Origin: CAVPHV01 sp964465915
Lineage (GTDB): Bacteria; Actinomycetota; Acidimicrobiia; Spongiisociales; UBA5794
DNA length: 42,962 bases
Assembly: GCA_964465915.1 (NCBI GenBank)
Contig: CAYXMJ010000005.1
Location: 1 to 42,962 of the forward strand
Direction: 5' to 3'
The translations under genes and the position numbers were made by a program. Positions 9,357 through 16,363 of the stretch are shown here, one piece after another. The notes beneath the pieces are model-generated. The model was not told the origin of the DNA, made no database searches, and saw nothing but the letters and a program-made list of their open reading frames with translations. The first letter of the stretch is position 1; each line of letters begins with the position of its first letter.

Positions 9357-9387
9357 ACGTGGGCGGGGATGTGCTCCCCGCCCACGT
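9357..9387 (-). terminator. Hairpin between phnD and phnC (attenuator or mRNA stabiliser)
   Basis: Perfect 13-bp inverted repeat (9357-9369 with 9375-9387) with a 5-nt loop, just downstream of the phnD stop on the transcribed strand and followed by only a short TTT. A partial terminator or 3'-end protector that keeps binding-protein mRNA in excess is the usual role of such hairpins. Confidence 0.65.
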
Positions 9388-9412
9388 GTCAATCGTCACA
9401 CTCGATGTGGAC

Positions 9413-10549
9413 CTATCCGAAGTCCTCGAGCGTGTAGCCGAGTGCCTGCAACAGGGCGCGAATCGAGTCGAACTCGGCGTCGTTGGTGATTTCGACTCCG
9501 CTCCAGCTGTAGGCATCGAATGCCGTTTCAAAGCCCTCAGGCTCGTTGGCGGCGAAGTCCGTCATGGCCGCGACGATTGCGTCGGCGGTTGCCGGCGGGA
9601 ACTCTGGAGAGAACGCCATGCCGTCGTTCGGAATCGGGTCAGAAACGGCCAGAATGCGGACGTTCTGGATCACGTCCGGAGCCTCTTCCCGGATGTCGCG
9701 GCGAGCATCGCGCGGGTAGAAGTCCTCGCCACAGAGAATCTGCCCGTCGGCGTCGAGGCCACACGTGGGGATCAGCTCGGCGGGCACGTCGGGATCGCTG
9801 GTCGGGGCGCCGTCCCACAGGCTGTTGCGCTCGGAGTCGACCGGCGGGCTGTAGAACGTCGTGCCGAAGTCGGCTTCCTTGTTGTACACGGCGCGGGCGA
9901 CGGCGGAGTGGCCGCCGGCCTCGAACACGTCAGTGACCTCGATACCCAAACTGGTGAAGAGTCCCGATGGCACGAGGAAGCCGGAGGTCGAAGCAGCGTC
10001 GGGGTAGGCCCACTTCTTGCCGGCGAGTTCCTCGATGCTCGTGATCTCGGAGTCTCTCGGAACGATGAACTGGGTCCAGTAGACGTCGTAGCCGAAGCGG
10101 ATGGACTTCAGTGCGATCTCAACACCGCACAGGTCGTTGGCGAGCACGTAGCCTTGCGCCGGGATGAAGCCCATGCTGGTCTCCGGTGCGGCACACATCG
10201 CCTCGATCGTCGCTGCGTACGACGTACCGACGCTGACCTCGAATTCGAGGCCGGTCGCCTCGGTCAGCGTGTCGTCGAGCAGCTCGCCGCCCGCGATGAT
10301 CTCCTCTGCGCTCACTGACGGTACAAAGAACACCTGGATGGGTAGCTCAGCCGAGCCGACCTCTGGGGCGGCAGCTGCGGTGGTCGTAGTCTCCGGCGCG
10401 GCAGTCGTGGTGGTTTCCGGCGCCGCAGTGGTCGTAGTCTCCGCGGCAGCCGTGGTCGTTGTTTCGCTGCCGCTGTCATCGTCATCGCCACAGGCGGCAA
10501 CGATGAGAGCAAAGGCAGCAAGAACGACAAGCAACTTACGAATTGTCAT
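9413..10549 (-). CDS. phnD: Phosphonate-family ABC transporter substrate-binding lipoprotein
   Basis: A 378-residue lipoprotein: basic MTIRK, hydrophobic core, lipobox ALIVAAC with Cys20. A Thr-rich linker of four ETTTTAA-type repeats (~27-62) tethers the binding domain. The PhnD/PtxB-type fold shows in LPIQVFFVPS, the MCAAPETSMGFIPAQGYV pocket loop, a KKWAYPDAASTSGFLVP motif (anion-binding SxSG region) and GHSAVARAVYNKEADFG. It captures phosphonate-like anions outside the membrane. Start chosen at ATG 10549 for the signal peptide. It is first in the phnDCE operon. Confidence 0.92.
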   Translation of the reverse strand: MTIRKLLVVLAAFALIVAACGDDDDSGSETTTTAAAETTTTAAPETTTTAAPETTTTAAAAPEVGSAELPIQVFFVPSVSAEEIIAGGELLDDTLTEATGLEFEVSVGTSYAATIEAMCAAPETSMGFIPAQGYVLANDLCGVEIALKSIRFGYDVYWTQFIVPRDSEITSIEELAGKKWAYPDAASTSGFLVPSGLFTSLGIEVTDVFEAGGHSAVARAVYNKEADFGTTFYSPPVDSERNSLWDGAPTSDPDVPAELIPTCGLDADGQILCGEDFYPRDARRDIREEAPDVIQNVRILAVSDPIPNDGMAFSPEFPPATADAIVAAMTDFAANEPEGFETAFDAYSWSGVEITNDAEFDSIRALLQALGYTLEDFG

Positions 10550-10609
10550 GCTGATTTGCACTCCCTTGATCGGCGCGCGTGGTGCGCACACCTTCGTCCA
10601 CTGGGAAGG

Positions 10610-10622
10610 CTAGAGCCTCTAG
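10610..10622. promoter_or_regulatory. 13-bp palindrome upstream of phnD
   Basis: CTAGAG-C-CTCTAG, a perfect palindrome centred about 67 bp upstream of the phnD start in the only intergenic region of the operon. It is a plausible operator for a phosphorus regulator; no matching known box was recognised. Confidence 0.3.
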
Positions 10623-10656
10623 GGGCTAGCGACCAGCCACAGAGGACTCACCTATG

Positions 10657-10670
10657 GGGCCGAATGGCCC
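10657..10670 (-). terminator. Weak hairpin after the HAD nucleotidase
   Basis: GGGCC/GGCCC arms with a 4-nt loop, 20-34 bp past the stop of the 10691 gene. No T-tract follows, so this is a low-confidence terminator. Confidence 0.3.
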
Positions 10671-10690
10671 GATACTGACAAAATGCCTGG

Positions 10691-11266
10691 TCAGGCAGAC
10701 AGGGAGGTACCGATTGACTGGTCGGTGAGGTTGCCGATGAATCGCGTGAAGGCCGGCCAACCGTCGACGTCGCGCACGCCGGGGATCGGCGTGTTCCAGG
10801 GACGGATGAACCGGCACACTTCGGCTTCTGGTCGGAATCGAGCCAATTCGGCGAGTTGCTCGGGGGAGTCATCGAGATAGATGTCGCAGGGCACGACCCA
10901 CTTGTTGTCGGTGACGTGAACCTCACGGGTGGGGAGGCGCCGCTCGGCGATCCAGGCGTAGGTGTCGTGGATCGCCCAGTCGGGCTTGCCGGTGAGGATG
11001 ACGAGGTCGTGGACCTTGCTGAGGTCTTCGAGCGCATCGGCGGCACCTTCGAACAGATCCAGATGCCGGAAGAACGAAGGGGCGCCGCGCTGCTCGGCCC
11101 ACTCCCAGAACGAATTCATGTCGGCAAAGTGGGTGAGATCGGGAATGCCATCCCACACTCGGGCAGCTTCCGGTGTCAGGGCAACCCCGAAGTCGGCGCC
11201 GTAGTGACGCATCCATCCTGAATTGAAGTCGGCGACGACGCCATCGAGGTCGATGCCAAGCCGCAT
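10691..11266 (-). CDS. HAD-family 5'(3')-deoxyribonucleotidase-like phosphatase
   Basis: A 191-residue HAD phosphatase. Motif I is GIDLDGVVADF (nucleophile and acid/base Asp), motif II is VILTGKPDW and motif IV is DIYLDDSPEQL. Length, the cap segment (WEWAEQRGAPSFFRHLDLFEG) and the motifs match the NT5C-type family that dephosphorylates nucleoside monophosphates. The ATG at 11266 begins right before motif I; upstream residues lack similarity. It follows dnaX on the same strand after 93 bp. Exact substrate is inference. Confidence 0.78.
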   Translation of the reverse strand: MRLGIDLDGVVADFNSGWMRHYGADFGVALTPEAARVWDGIPDLTHFADMNSFWEWAEQRGAPSFFRHLDLFEGAADALEDLSKVHDLVILTGKPDWAIHDTYAWIAERRLPTREVHVTDNKWVVPCDIYLDDSPEQLAELARFRPEAEVCRFIRPWNTPIPGVRDVDGWPAFTRFIGNLTDQSIGTSLSA

Positions 11267-11359
11267 GATGTGCCCCTGTCGTAGTTTGCTCGTAAGGGAT
11301 ACATCGGTCGATATCGGCACCAATCTTGAGCGTCGTGTGGTGCCAGTCGGCGCGGCGTT

Positions 11360-13150
11360 TCAGTCGCTGATGACTTCGCCGCCGAGCAGGTCGGCGATGA
11401 GGTCTTCGGGGTCCTCGCCGACGGCCGCCTCGTCACCCTCGAGCAGCTCATCCTTCGTTGGGGCTCGTGTCTCGGGCTCGATCTCAGGTGTTGCGCCGAC
11501 GGCTGGTGCGGTGCCGTCGGCGGAGCGGTACTCCAGTGTGATGGTGCCGCCGAGGACCTCGGTGGCCAGGGAAGCGACGACGGCGTTGAGTTCGGCGTCG
11601 GCCCGCAGTTGCTCGAGGTGGAACGGCAGGTGGCCGGGAACTTCGCAGATCACACGGCCGGACTCGACGGCGACGGGTTCGGCTTCCTTGAGGAGAGCGT
11701 GGCGCCGGGGCCCGGCACGGTCGCGGACCTGGGCGACGATGGCCGGCCAGGCTGCTTCGAAGGTGGCGAGGTCGAGGTCGACCAGCGGAGCAACAGGAGC
11801 GGCCGGCGTCCCCTCTGTCAACGGGAGTGACGGTGGTTCCTCGGCACCGCTCTCGAAGGGCGCCTCCGGATCAGGCTGGTCCGGTGTTGAGGTCGGCGCC
11901 GCTGAAGACGCAGCGGTGCCGGACTCGGCCGCCGCCGGCGGTGCGGTAGGTGCAGCCGCAGCAGGTGCAGCCGCCCTGGAGGCCGACCCGCCCAGAGTGC
12001 GGACTTGATTCTCGAGGCGCCCAATCCGGGCGTCGAGCGATGCAGCGTCGAGCGCCGTCTCGGGCCTGGTCAGGCGCAGCAGCGCCAACTCGACTACAAG
12101 CCGTTCCTCGCGGCCCTGACGGAGATGGAGCAATGCCTCGCCGAGAAGGTCGATGGCGCGTAGGACATCGCCGGTAGCCAGGACCGGTGCGTACCGTCGC
12201 CACTCGTCCATGACATCGAGGGACTCGTCGGCGACCTCTTCGAGGTTTGGGGCGTATTGGGCGAGGAAGATCCCCCGGAAGAACCCCAGTGCGTCGGCGA
12301 CAAATCGGCGCAGGTCGGCACCGCCGGCCGAGAGGCGGGAGACCAGGCCGAGCGCGGCCGGCGCGTCCTGGTCGGCAATGGCCGCGGCAAGCTGGCCGAA
12401 GGCGTCCCTGTCGGCCAAACCCAGAGCTCGGGCCACCGACTCGGCCTCGACCCGGCCGCCGCCGAGGGCGGCAACCTGTTCGAGCAGGCTCATGGCATCC
12501 CGAACGGAACCGTTTGCGTGGGTGGCGACCATGGCGAGACCGCCCGGTTCGGGTTCGAAGTCCTCCCGCTGCGAGATGTCGGCGAGATGGTCGAGCAAGA
12601 CCTCGACGGGCACCGGGTGGAAGTCGAAGCGCTGGCTGCGGCTGCGGATGGTGTCGAGCAGCTTGTATGGCTCGGTGGTGGCGAGCACGAAGATGACGTG
12701 TTCTGGTGGTTCTTCGAGAGTCTTGAGCAGGGCATTGCCGGCCGCTCGCGACAGCATGTGGGCCTCGTCCAGGATGTAGATGCGGTGCGCGCCACCCGCG
12801 GCGGCCACGGTGCCGACGTTCACCCGGATCTCGCGGATGTCCTCCACCTTGTTGTGCGATGCGGCGTCGAGTTCGATCACATCGAGCGAAGTGCCCTCGG
12901 TGATCCCGATGCACGAGGCACACTCGTTGCACGGTTCGTCGTCGTCACCCCGGTTGGTGCAGTTCAAGGCCTTGGCGAGAAGTCGGGCGCTGGTGGTCTT
13001 GCCCGTGCCGCGCGGACCGGCGAACAGGTAGGCGTGAGCCACCTTGTTCTCGACGATTTCGTGCGCCAGGGTGCGCACCACGTGGTCCTGGCCGACGACC
13101 TCGTCGAACCGTTGCGGTCGATATTTGTTGTAGAGGGCCCGGTACTCCAT
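11360..13150 (-). CDS. dnaX: DNA polymerase III subunits gamma/tau
   Basis: A 596-residue clamp-loader ATPase. MEYRALYNKYRPQRF at the N-terminus, Walker A GPRGTGKTT (~45-53), zinc module Cys64/74/77/80, Walker B YILDEAHML and the sensor region TTEPYKLLDTIRSRSQRF are clear. Domain III follows to ~365, then an Ala/Pro/Glu-rich linker and a C-terminal tau-like domain (~450-550). The start at ATG 13150 is preceded by a -10 hexamer 8 nt upstream and no ribosome binding site. In most bacteria dnaX lies upstream of ybaB-recR on the same strand; here it points away from them. Confidence 0.96.
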   Translation of the reverse strand: MEYRALYNKYRPQRFDEVVGQDHVVRTLAHEIVENKVAHAYLFAGPRGTGKTTSARLLAKALNCTNRGDDDEPCNECASCIGITEGTSLDVIELDAASHNKVEDIREIRVNVGTVAAAGGAHRIYILDEAHMLSRAAGNALLKTLEEPPEHVIFVLATTEPYKLLDTIRSRSQRFDFHPVPVEVLLDHLADISQREDFEPEPGGLAMVATHANGSVRDAMSLLEQVAALGGGRVEAESVARALGLADRDAFGQLAAAIADQDAPAALGLVSRLSAGGADLRRFVADALGFFRGIFLAQYAPNLEEVADESLDVMDEWRRYAPVLATGDVLRAIDLLGEALLHLRQGREERLVVELALLRLTRPETALDAASLDARIGRLENQVRTLGGSASRAAAPAAAAPTAPPAAAESGTAASSAAPTSTPDQPDPEAPFESGAEEPPSLPLTEGTPAAPVAPLVDLDLATFEAAWPAIVAQVRDRAGPRRHALLKEAEPVAVESGRVICEVPGHLPFHLEQLRADAELNAVVASLATEVLGGTITLEYRSADGTAPAVGATPEIEPETRAPTKDELLEGDEAAVGEDPEDLIADLLGGEVISD

Positions 13151-13158
13151 CGACGGCG

Positions 13159-13164
13159 ATGGTA
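13159..13164 (-). promoter_or_regulatory. -10 element TACCAT for dnaX
   Basis: TACCAT on the minus strand, 8 nt before the dnaX ATG, with no Shine-Dalgarno; it faces the ybaB promoter in a 90-bp divergent spacer. Confidence 0.5.
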
Positions 13165-13228
13165 CTCGCCGCCTGCGACGTGGCACACGGAGTATGGCGG
13201 GTGCGCCGCCGATCCGCCCGGTGACTGG

Positions 13229-13234
13229 TACGCT
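13229..13234 (+). promoter_or_regulatory. -10 element TACGCT for ybaB-recR
   Basis: TACGCT with a 6-nt spacer to the ybaB ATG; same hexamer and spacing as the nitroreductase promoter. Confidence 0.6.
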
Positions 13235-13240
13235 CCGGCC

Positions 13241-13567
13241 ATGTCACGAATGCCAAAAGATATGCGTCAGCTCATGCAGCAGGCGCAGCAAATGCAGGCC
13301 GAGATGGCCAAAGCCCAGGAGGCACTCGCCTCCAAGACCTATGTCGGCAGCGCCGGTGGTGGTGTGGTCAAGGCAACGGTGAGAGGTTCGGGAGAGCTCG
13401 TTGCGGTTGAGTTCGATCCGTCGGTACTCGACCCGGACGACCCCGAGATGGCCGGCGACCTGGTCGTTGCCGCGGTCAACCAAGCCATGCAACAGGCGAA
13501 TGACGATGCGGGGAATGCCATGGGCGGTCTCACCGGCGGCATGGACCTGGGTGGTCTCCTCGGCTGA
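13241..13567 (+). CDS. YbaB/EbfC nucleoid-associated protein
   Basis: A 108-residue protein with the family's Met/Gln-rich first helix (MRQLMQQAQQMQAEMAKAQ), the central strand region (GGGVVKATVRGSGELVAVEFDP) and a Gly/Met-rich tail (MGGLTGGMDLGGLLG). YbaB dimers bind DNA and coat the nucleoid; the gene is classically linked to recR. Its stop overlaps the recR start by one base (TGATG), so the two are coupled. ATG 13241 has the leaderless spacing. Confidence 0.94.
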   Translation: MSRMPKDMRQLMQQAQQMQAEMAKAQEALASKTYVGSAGGGVVKATVRGSGELVAVEFDPSVLDPDDPEMAGDLVVAAVNQAMQQANDDAGNAMGGLTGGMDLGGLLG

Positions 13568-14160
13568 TGTTTGAAGCGCCGGTCCAGCGGCTCATCGACG
13601 AGCTGGCCCGGCTGCCCGGGATCGGTCGTAAGAGCGCGCAACGGCTTGCCTTTCATCTCCTCCACATCGAAGAGGCGGATGCGGTCCGGCTCGGGACCAC
13701 GATCATCGAACTTCGCCAACAGGTGCGGCTGTGTTCGCGTTGCTTCAACGTCACCGCCGACGAAGAGTGTTCGATCTGTCGCGATGTGCGCCGGGACCCG
13801 ACCATCATCTGCGTGGTCGAGCGGGCCCAGGACATCTCGGTGTTGGAGAAGACCCAGGAGTTCACCGGTCGCTATCACGTCCTTGGCGGCGCCATCTCGC
13901 CGATCGAGGGGATCGGGCCCGAGCAGCTCAACATTCGGGAGCTTGTCGCCAGGGTGGATGCCGAGAACGTGTCTGAGGTTATTGCGGCCACCAATCCGAC
14001 GATCGAAGGCGACACAACGGCTCTGTATCTGGCCCGGCTACTCAAGCCGGTCGGGGTCACCGTGACCCGCCTGGCTTCGGGCCTCCCCGTGGGTGGCGAC
14101 CTCGACTACGCCGACGAAATCACCCTGGGTCGAGCCCTCTCCGGCCGCAGGGAGCTGTGA
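13567..14160 (+). CDS. recR: Recombination mediator protein RecR
   Basis: A 197-residue RecR. Helix-hairpin-helix ARLPGIGRKSAQRLAFHLL (~14-32), C4 zinc finger Cys56/59/68/71, Toprim domain starting IICVVERAQDI with YHVLGG and TIEGDTTALYLA, and the C-terminal LASGLPVGGDLDYAD motif. It acts with RecF/RecO to load RecA on gapped DNA. Length and motifs are normal. The stop overlaps the next gene's GTG (GTGA). Confidence 0.97.
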   Translation: MFEAPVQRLIDELARLPGIGRKSAQRLAFHLLHIEEADAVRLGTTIIELRQQVRLCSRCFNVTADEECSICRDVRRDPTIICVVERAQDISVLEKTQEFTGRYHVLGGAISPIEGIGPEQLNIRELVARVDAENVSEVIAATNPTIEGDTTALYLARLLKPVGVTVTRLASGLPVGGDLDYADEITLGRALSGRREL

Positions 14161-15341
14161 GATTGGGTTTTGGCGGACATGAGCGCAGCATGATGCGCCA
14201 AGGTCCGCCAAAACGGTTGAGGGTCGCCCTCGTGGAGCCCTACTTCGATGGCTCGCATCGCGCCTGGGCAGCGGGCTTGGCCGCCGCCTCGGGGCACAAG
14301 ATCGAGATCCTGTCGCTTCCGGCCGCGTTCTGGAAATGGCGGATGCAGGGTGGCTATCTGGTGCTCGCCGAGGCCTATCGAGCGGCCGTGGCCAAGACCG
14401 GGCCGTTCGATCTCATTCTCGCCACGAGCATGTTGCATCTCGCCGGATTCCTCGGTGCCGTTCGACGGGAGGCCCCGGAAGTCCCGGCGGTGCTCTACAT
14501 GCACGAGAACCAACTCACCTACCCCGTGTCACCCCGGGATCGGGAGGATCTGACCTACCCGTTCATCAACTGGACGTCGATGGCGGTTGCCGATGAGGTC
14601 TGGTTCAACTCGGCGTTCCACTACGAACAGTGGTTCGACCGGGTCCCGGCCTTGTTGCGGCGCTTCCCCGACACCAGGCACGATCACCTTCTCGCCGGCG
14701 TGCAGAGTCGCTCCCGGGTGATGCCGCTTGGTGTTGACCTCCACAGACTGGACGCCGAATCGATCCAGCGCGACGCCCCACCTCTCATCCTGTGGAACCA
14801 ACGCTGGGACCACGACAAGGGGCCGGACGAACTGGCAGCTGCCATAGAGGCCTTGGACGATGCCGGTGCGTCGTTTCGGTTGGCGATTTGTGGCGAGACG
14901 TTTGCCACGCTGCCGCCACCGTTCGAGGGTCTCAAGGCCAGGCTTGGGCAGCGGTTGGTGCACTATGGGTTCGCCCCTGAGCCAGAATACCGAAGACTGC
15001 TGCGATCGGCCGACGTCGTGCTGTCGACTTCGCGCCAGGAGTTCTTTGGGATCGCGATCACAGAAGCCGTCTACGCCGGTGCGTTCCCAGTCCTGCCCCG
15101 CATGTTGGTGTACCCCGAGCGAATCCCGCCAGAGTTCCACGACGACTGCCTCTACCGAGACGATGTCGAGTTACTCGAACGGCTCACCTGGGCGGTTCGT
15201 CGCCCTCAGGAGGCGGCGGCGATTGCCGCTCAGCTCGGCCCGACGATGGCCGCTCACGACTGGGCGGTGCTCGCCCCGACATACGACGAGGAGTTGTCCC
15301 GAGTCGCCGCCGGCGGGTCTGGGTTGGTGTCGTCTCAGTAG
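14157..15341 (+). CDS. Glycosyltransferase, tRNA-queuosine alpha-mannosyltransferase-like (DUF3524)
   Basis: Up to 394 residues. The N-terminal domain carries the DUF3524 hallmarks: VEPYFDGSHRAWAAGL, LSLPAAFWKWRMQGG, LILATSMLHLAGFLG and YMHENQLTYP. The C-terminal half is a GT4-type fold (LWNQRWDHDKGPDEL; STSRQEFFGIAITEAV with the donor-binding E). Members of this family mannosylate queuosine in tRNA-Asp. GTG 14157 overlaps the recR stop, but ATG 14190 or 14193 is equally possible because a long inverted repeat (14168-14213) covers this region. The 3' end overlaps convergent glpX by 7 bp. Confidence 0.82.
   Translation: MRLGFGGHERSMMRQGPPKRLRVALVEPYFDGSHRAWAAGLAAASGHKIEILSLPAAFWKWRMQGGYLVLAEAYRAAVAKTGPFDLILATSMLHLAGFLGAVRREAPEVPAVLYMHENQLTYPVSPRDREDLTYPFINWTSMAVADEVWFNSAFHYEQWFDRVPALLRRFPDTRHDHLLAGVQSRSRVMPLGVDLHRLDAESIQRDAPPLILWNQRWDHDKGPDELAAAIEALDDAGASFRLAICGETFATLPPPFEGLKARLGQRLVHYGFAPEPEYRRLLRSADVVLSTSRQEFFGIAITEAVYAGAFPVLPRMLVYPERIPPEFHDDCLYRDDVELLERLTWAVRRPQEAAAIAAQLGPTMAAHDWAVLAPTYDEELSRVAAGGSGLVSSQ
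14168..14213. repeat. Nested inverted repeat at the start of the mannosyltransferase gene
   Basis: 11-bp perfect arms (14168-14178 TTTTGGCGGAC; 14203-14213 GTCCGCCAAAA) enclose a smaller 5-bp stem GCGCA/TGCGC. It begins 8 bp after the recR stop and contains two alternative ATG codons, so it could hide the start in mRNA or be a protein-binding site. Confidence 0.7.
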
Positions 15342-16321
15342 TCGACGGAGCTGATCTTGCCGAGTTCGTCCATGCGGTGGGCGGCTTCGACAAACCGCAC
15401 GGTGCCGGTCTTGGAGCGCATCACCAGCGAGTGCGTTTCGACGCGGTTACCACCACGGAACTCAACGCCTTTGAGGAGATCTCCCGTGGTGACCCCGGTC
15501 GCGGCGAAGAACGTGTTGTCGCTGTTGACGAGGTCCCGAGTGGTGATCACCTGGTCGAGGTCGAGGCCCTCGTCGATGGCGAAGCGCCGTTCGCTGTCGT
15601 CGCGCGGCCACAGCTTGCATTGGATCTCGCCGCGTACCGCGGCCATGGCGCAAGCGGCGGTGACGGCCTCGGGGGAGCCGCCGATGCCGAACAGGACGTC
15701 GACGCCACTGTCGAGCTTTGCCGTCGACAGGGCCCCGGAAATGTCGCCGTCGCCGATCAGCGTGATCCTGGCACCGGCCTGGCGCACCTTGGCGATGTAG
15801 TCCTCGTTGCGGGGCCGGTCGAGGATGACGGCCGTCACGTCCGAAACCGACTTGCCGAGAGCCTTGGCGACCTGCTTGAGGTTGTGGGCAACGGGCGCCT
15901 CGATGTCGACCATCCCCGCCGCGGCTTCGCCGACCGCGATCTTGTCCATGTAGACCAACTTGCCCGGGGCATACATCGACCCACGCTCGGCGAAGGCGAT
16001 GACCGCCAGGGCGCCCGGCATGCCGAGCGCAGTGAGACGGGTGCCGTCGACCGGGTCGACGGCGACGTCGACGAGCGGCGCGTTGCCATTCCCGACCTTC
16101 TCGCCGTTGAACAGCATCGGGGCTTCGTCCTTCTCTCCCTCGCCGATGACGACGATCCCGTCCATGTCGACGGTCGACAGCACATTGCGCATCGCGTCGA
16201 CTGCGGCCTGATCGACCTCGTTCTTGTCGCCACGCCCCTGCCACCGGGCGGCAGCCATGGCGGCGGCCTCGGTGACGCGGACCAACTCGAGGGCGAGGTT
16301 TCTGTCCGGCTGCTCACTCAT
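15335..16321 (-). CDS. glpX: Class II fructose-1,6-bisphosphatase
   Basis: A 328-residue GlpX. DGIVVIGEGEKDEAPML holds the metal-binding acidic cluster, VDVAVDPVDGTRLTALG is the DPxDGT metal/phosphate motif, and GDGDISGALSTA and FGIGGSPEAVTAACA match the substrate-binding loops. It hydrolyses fructose-1,6-bisphosphate in gluconeogenesis; in actinomycetes it is usually the only FBPase. Start at ATG 16321, with AGGAG about 11 nt upstream; an in-frame ATG 21 nt further up is an alternative. It lies 42 bp after the thiolase gene on the same strand. Confidence 0.96.
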   Translation of the reverse strand: MSEQPDRNLALELVRVTEAAAMAAARWQGRGDKNEVDQAAVDAMRNVLSTVDMDGIVVIGEGEKDEAPMLFNGEKVGNGNAPLVDVAVDPVDGTRLTALGMPGALAVIAFAERGSMYAPGKLVYMDKIAVGEAAAGMVDIEAPVAHNLKQVAKALGKSVSDVTAVILDRPRNEDYIAKVRQAGARITLIGDGDISGALSTAKLDSGVDVLFGIGGSPEAVTAACAMAAVRGEIQCKLWPRDDSERRFAIDEGLDLDQVITTRDLVNSDNTFFAATGVTTGDLLKGVEFRGGNRVETHSLVMRSKTGTVRFVEAAHRMDELGKISSVDY

Positions 16322-16363
16322 GTTCTGTCTCACTCCTGACATGTCGGATGATCTGGCTGTGGT

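Noticed and set aside
12257..13240. Plus-strand extension of ybaB through dnaX
   Set aside because: It is antisense to dnaX; YbaB homology begins at 13241.
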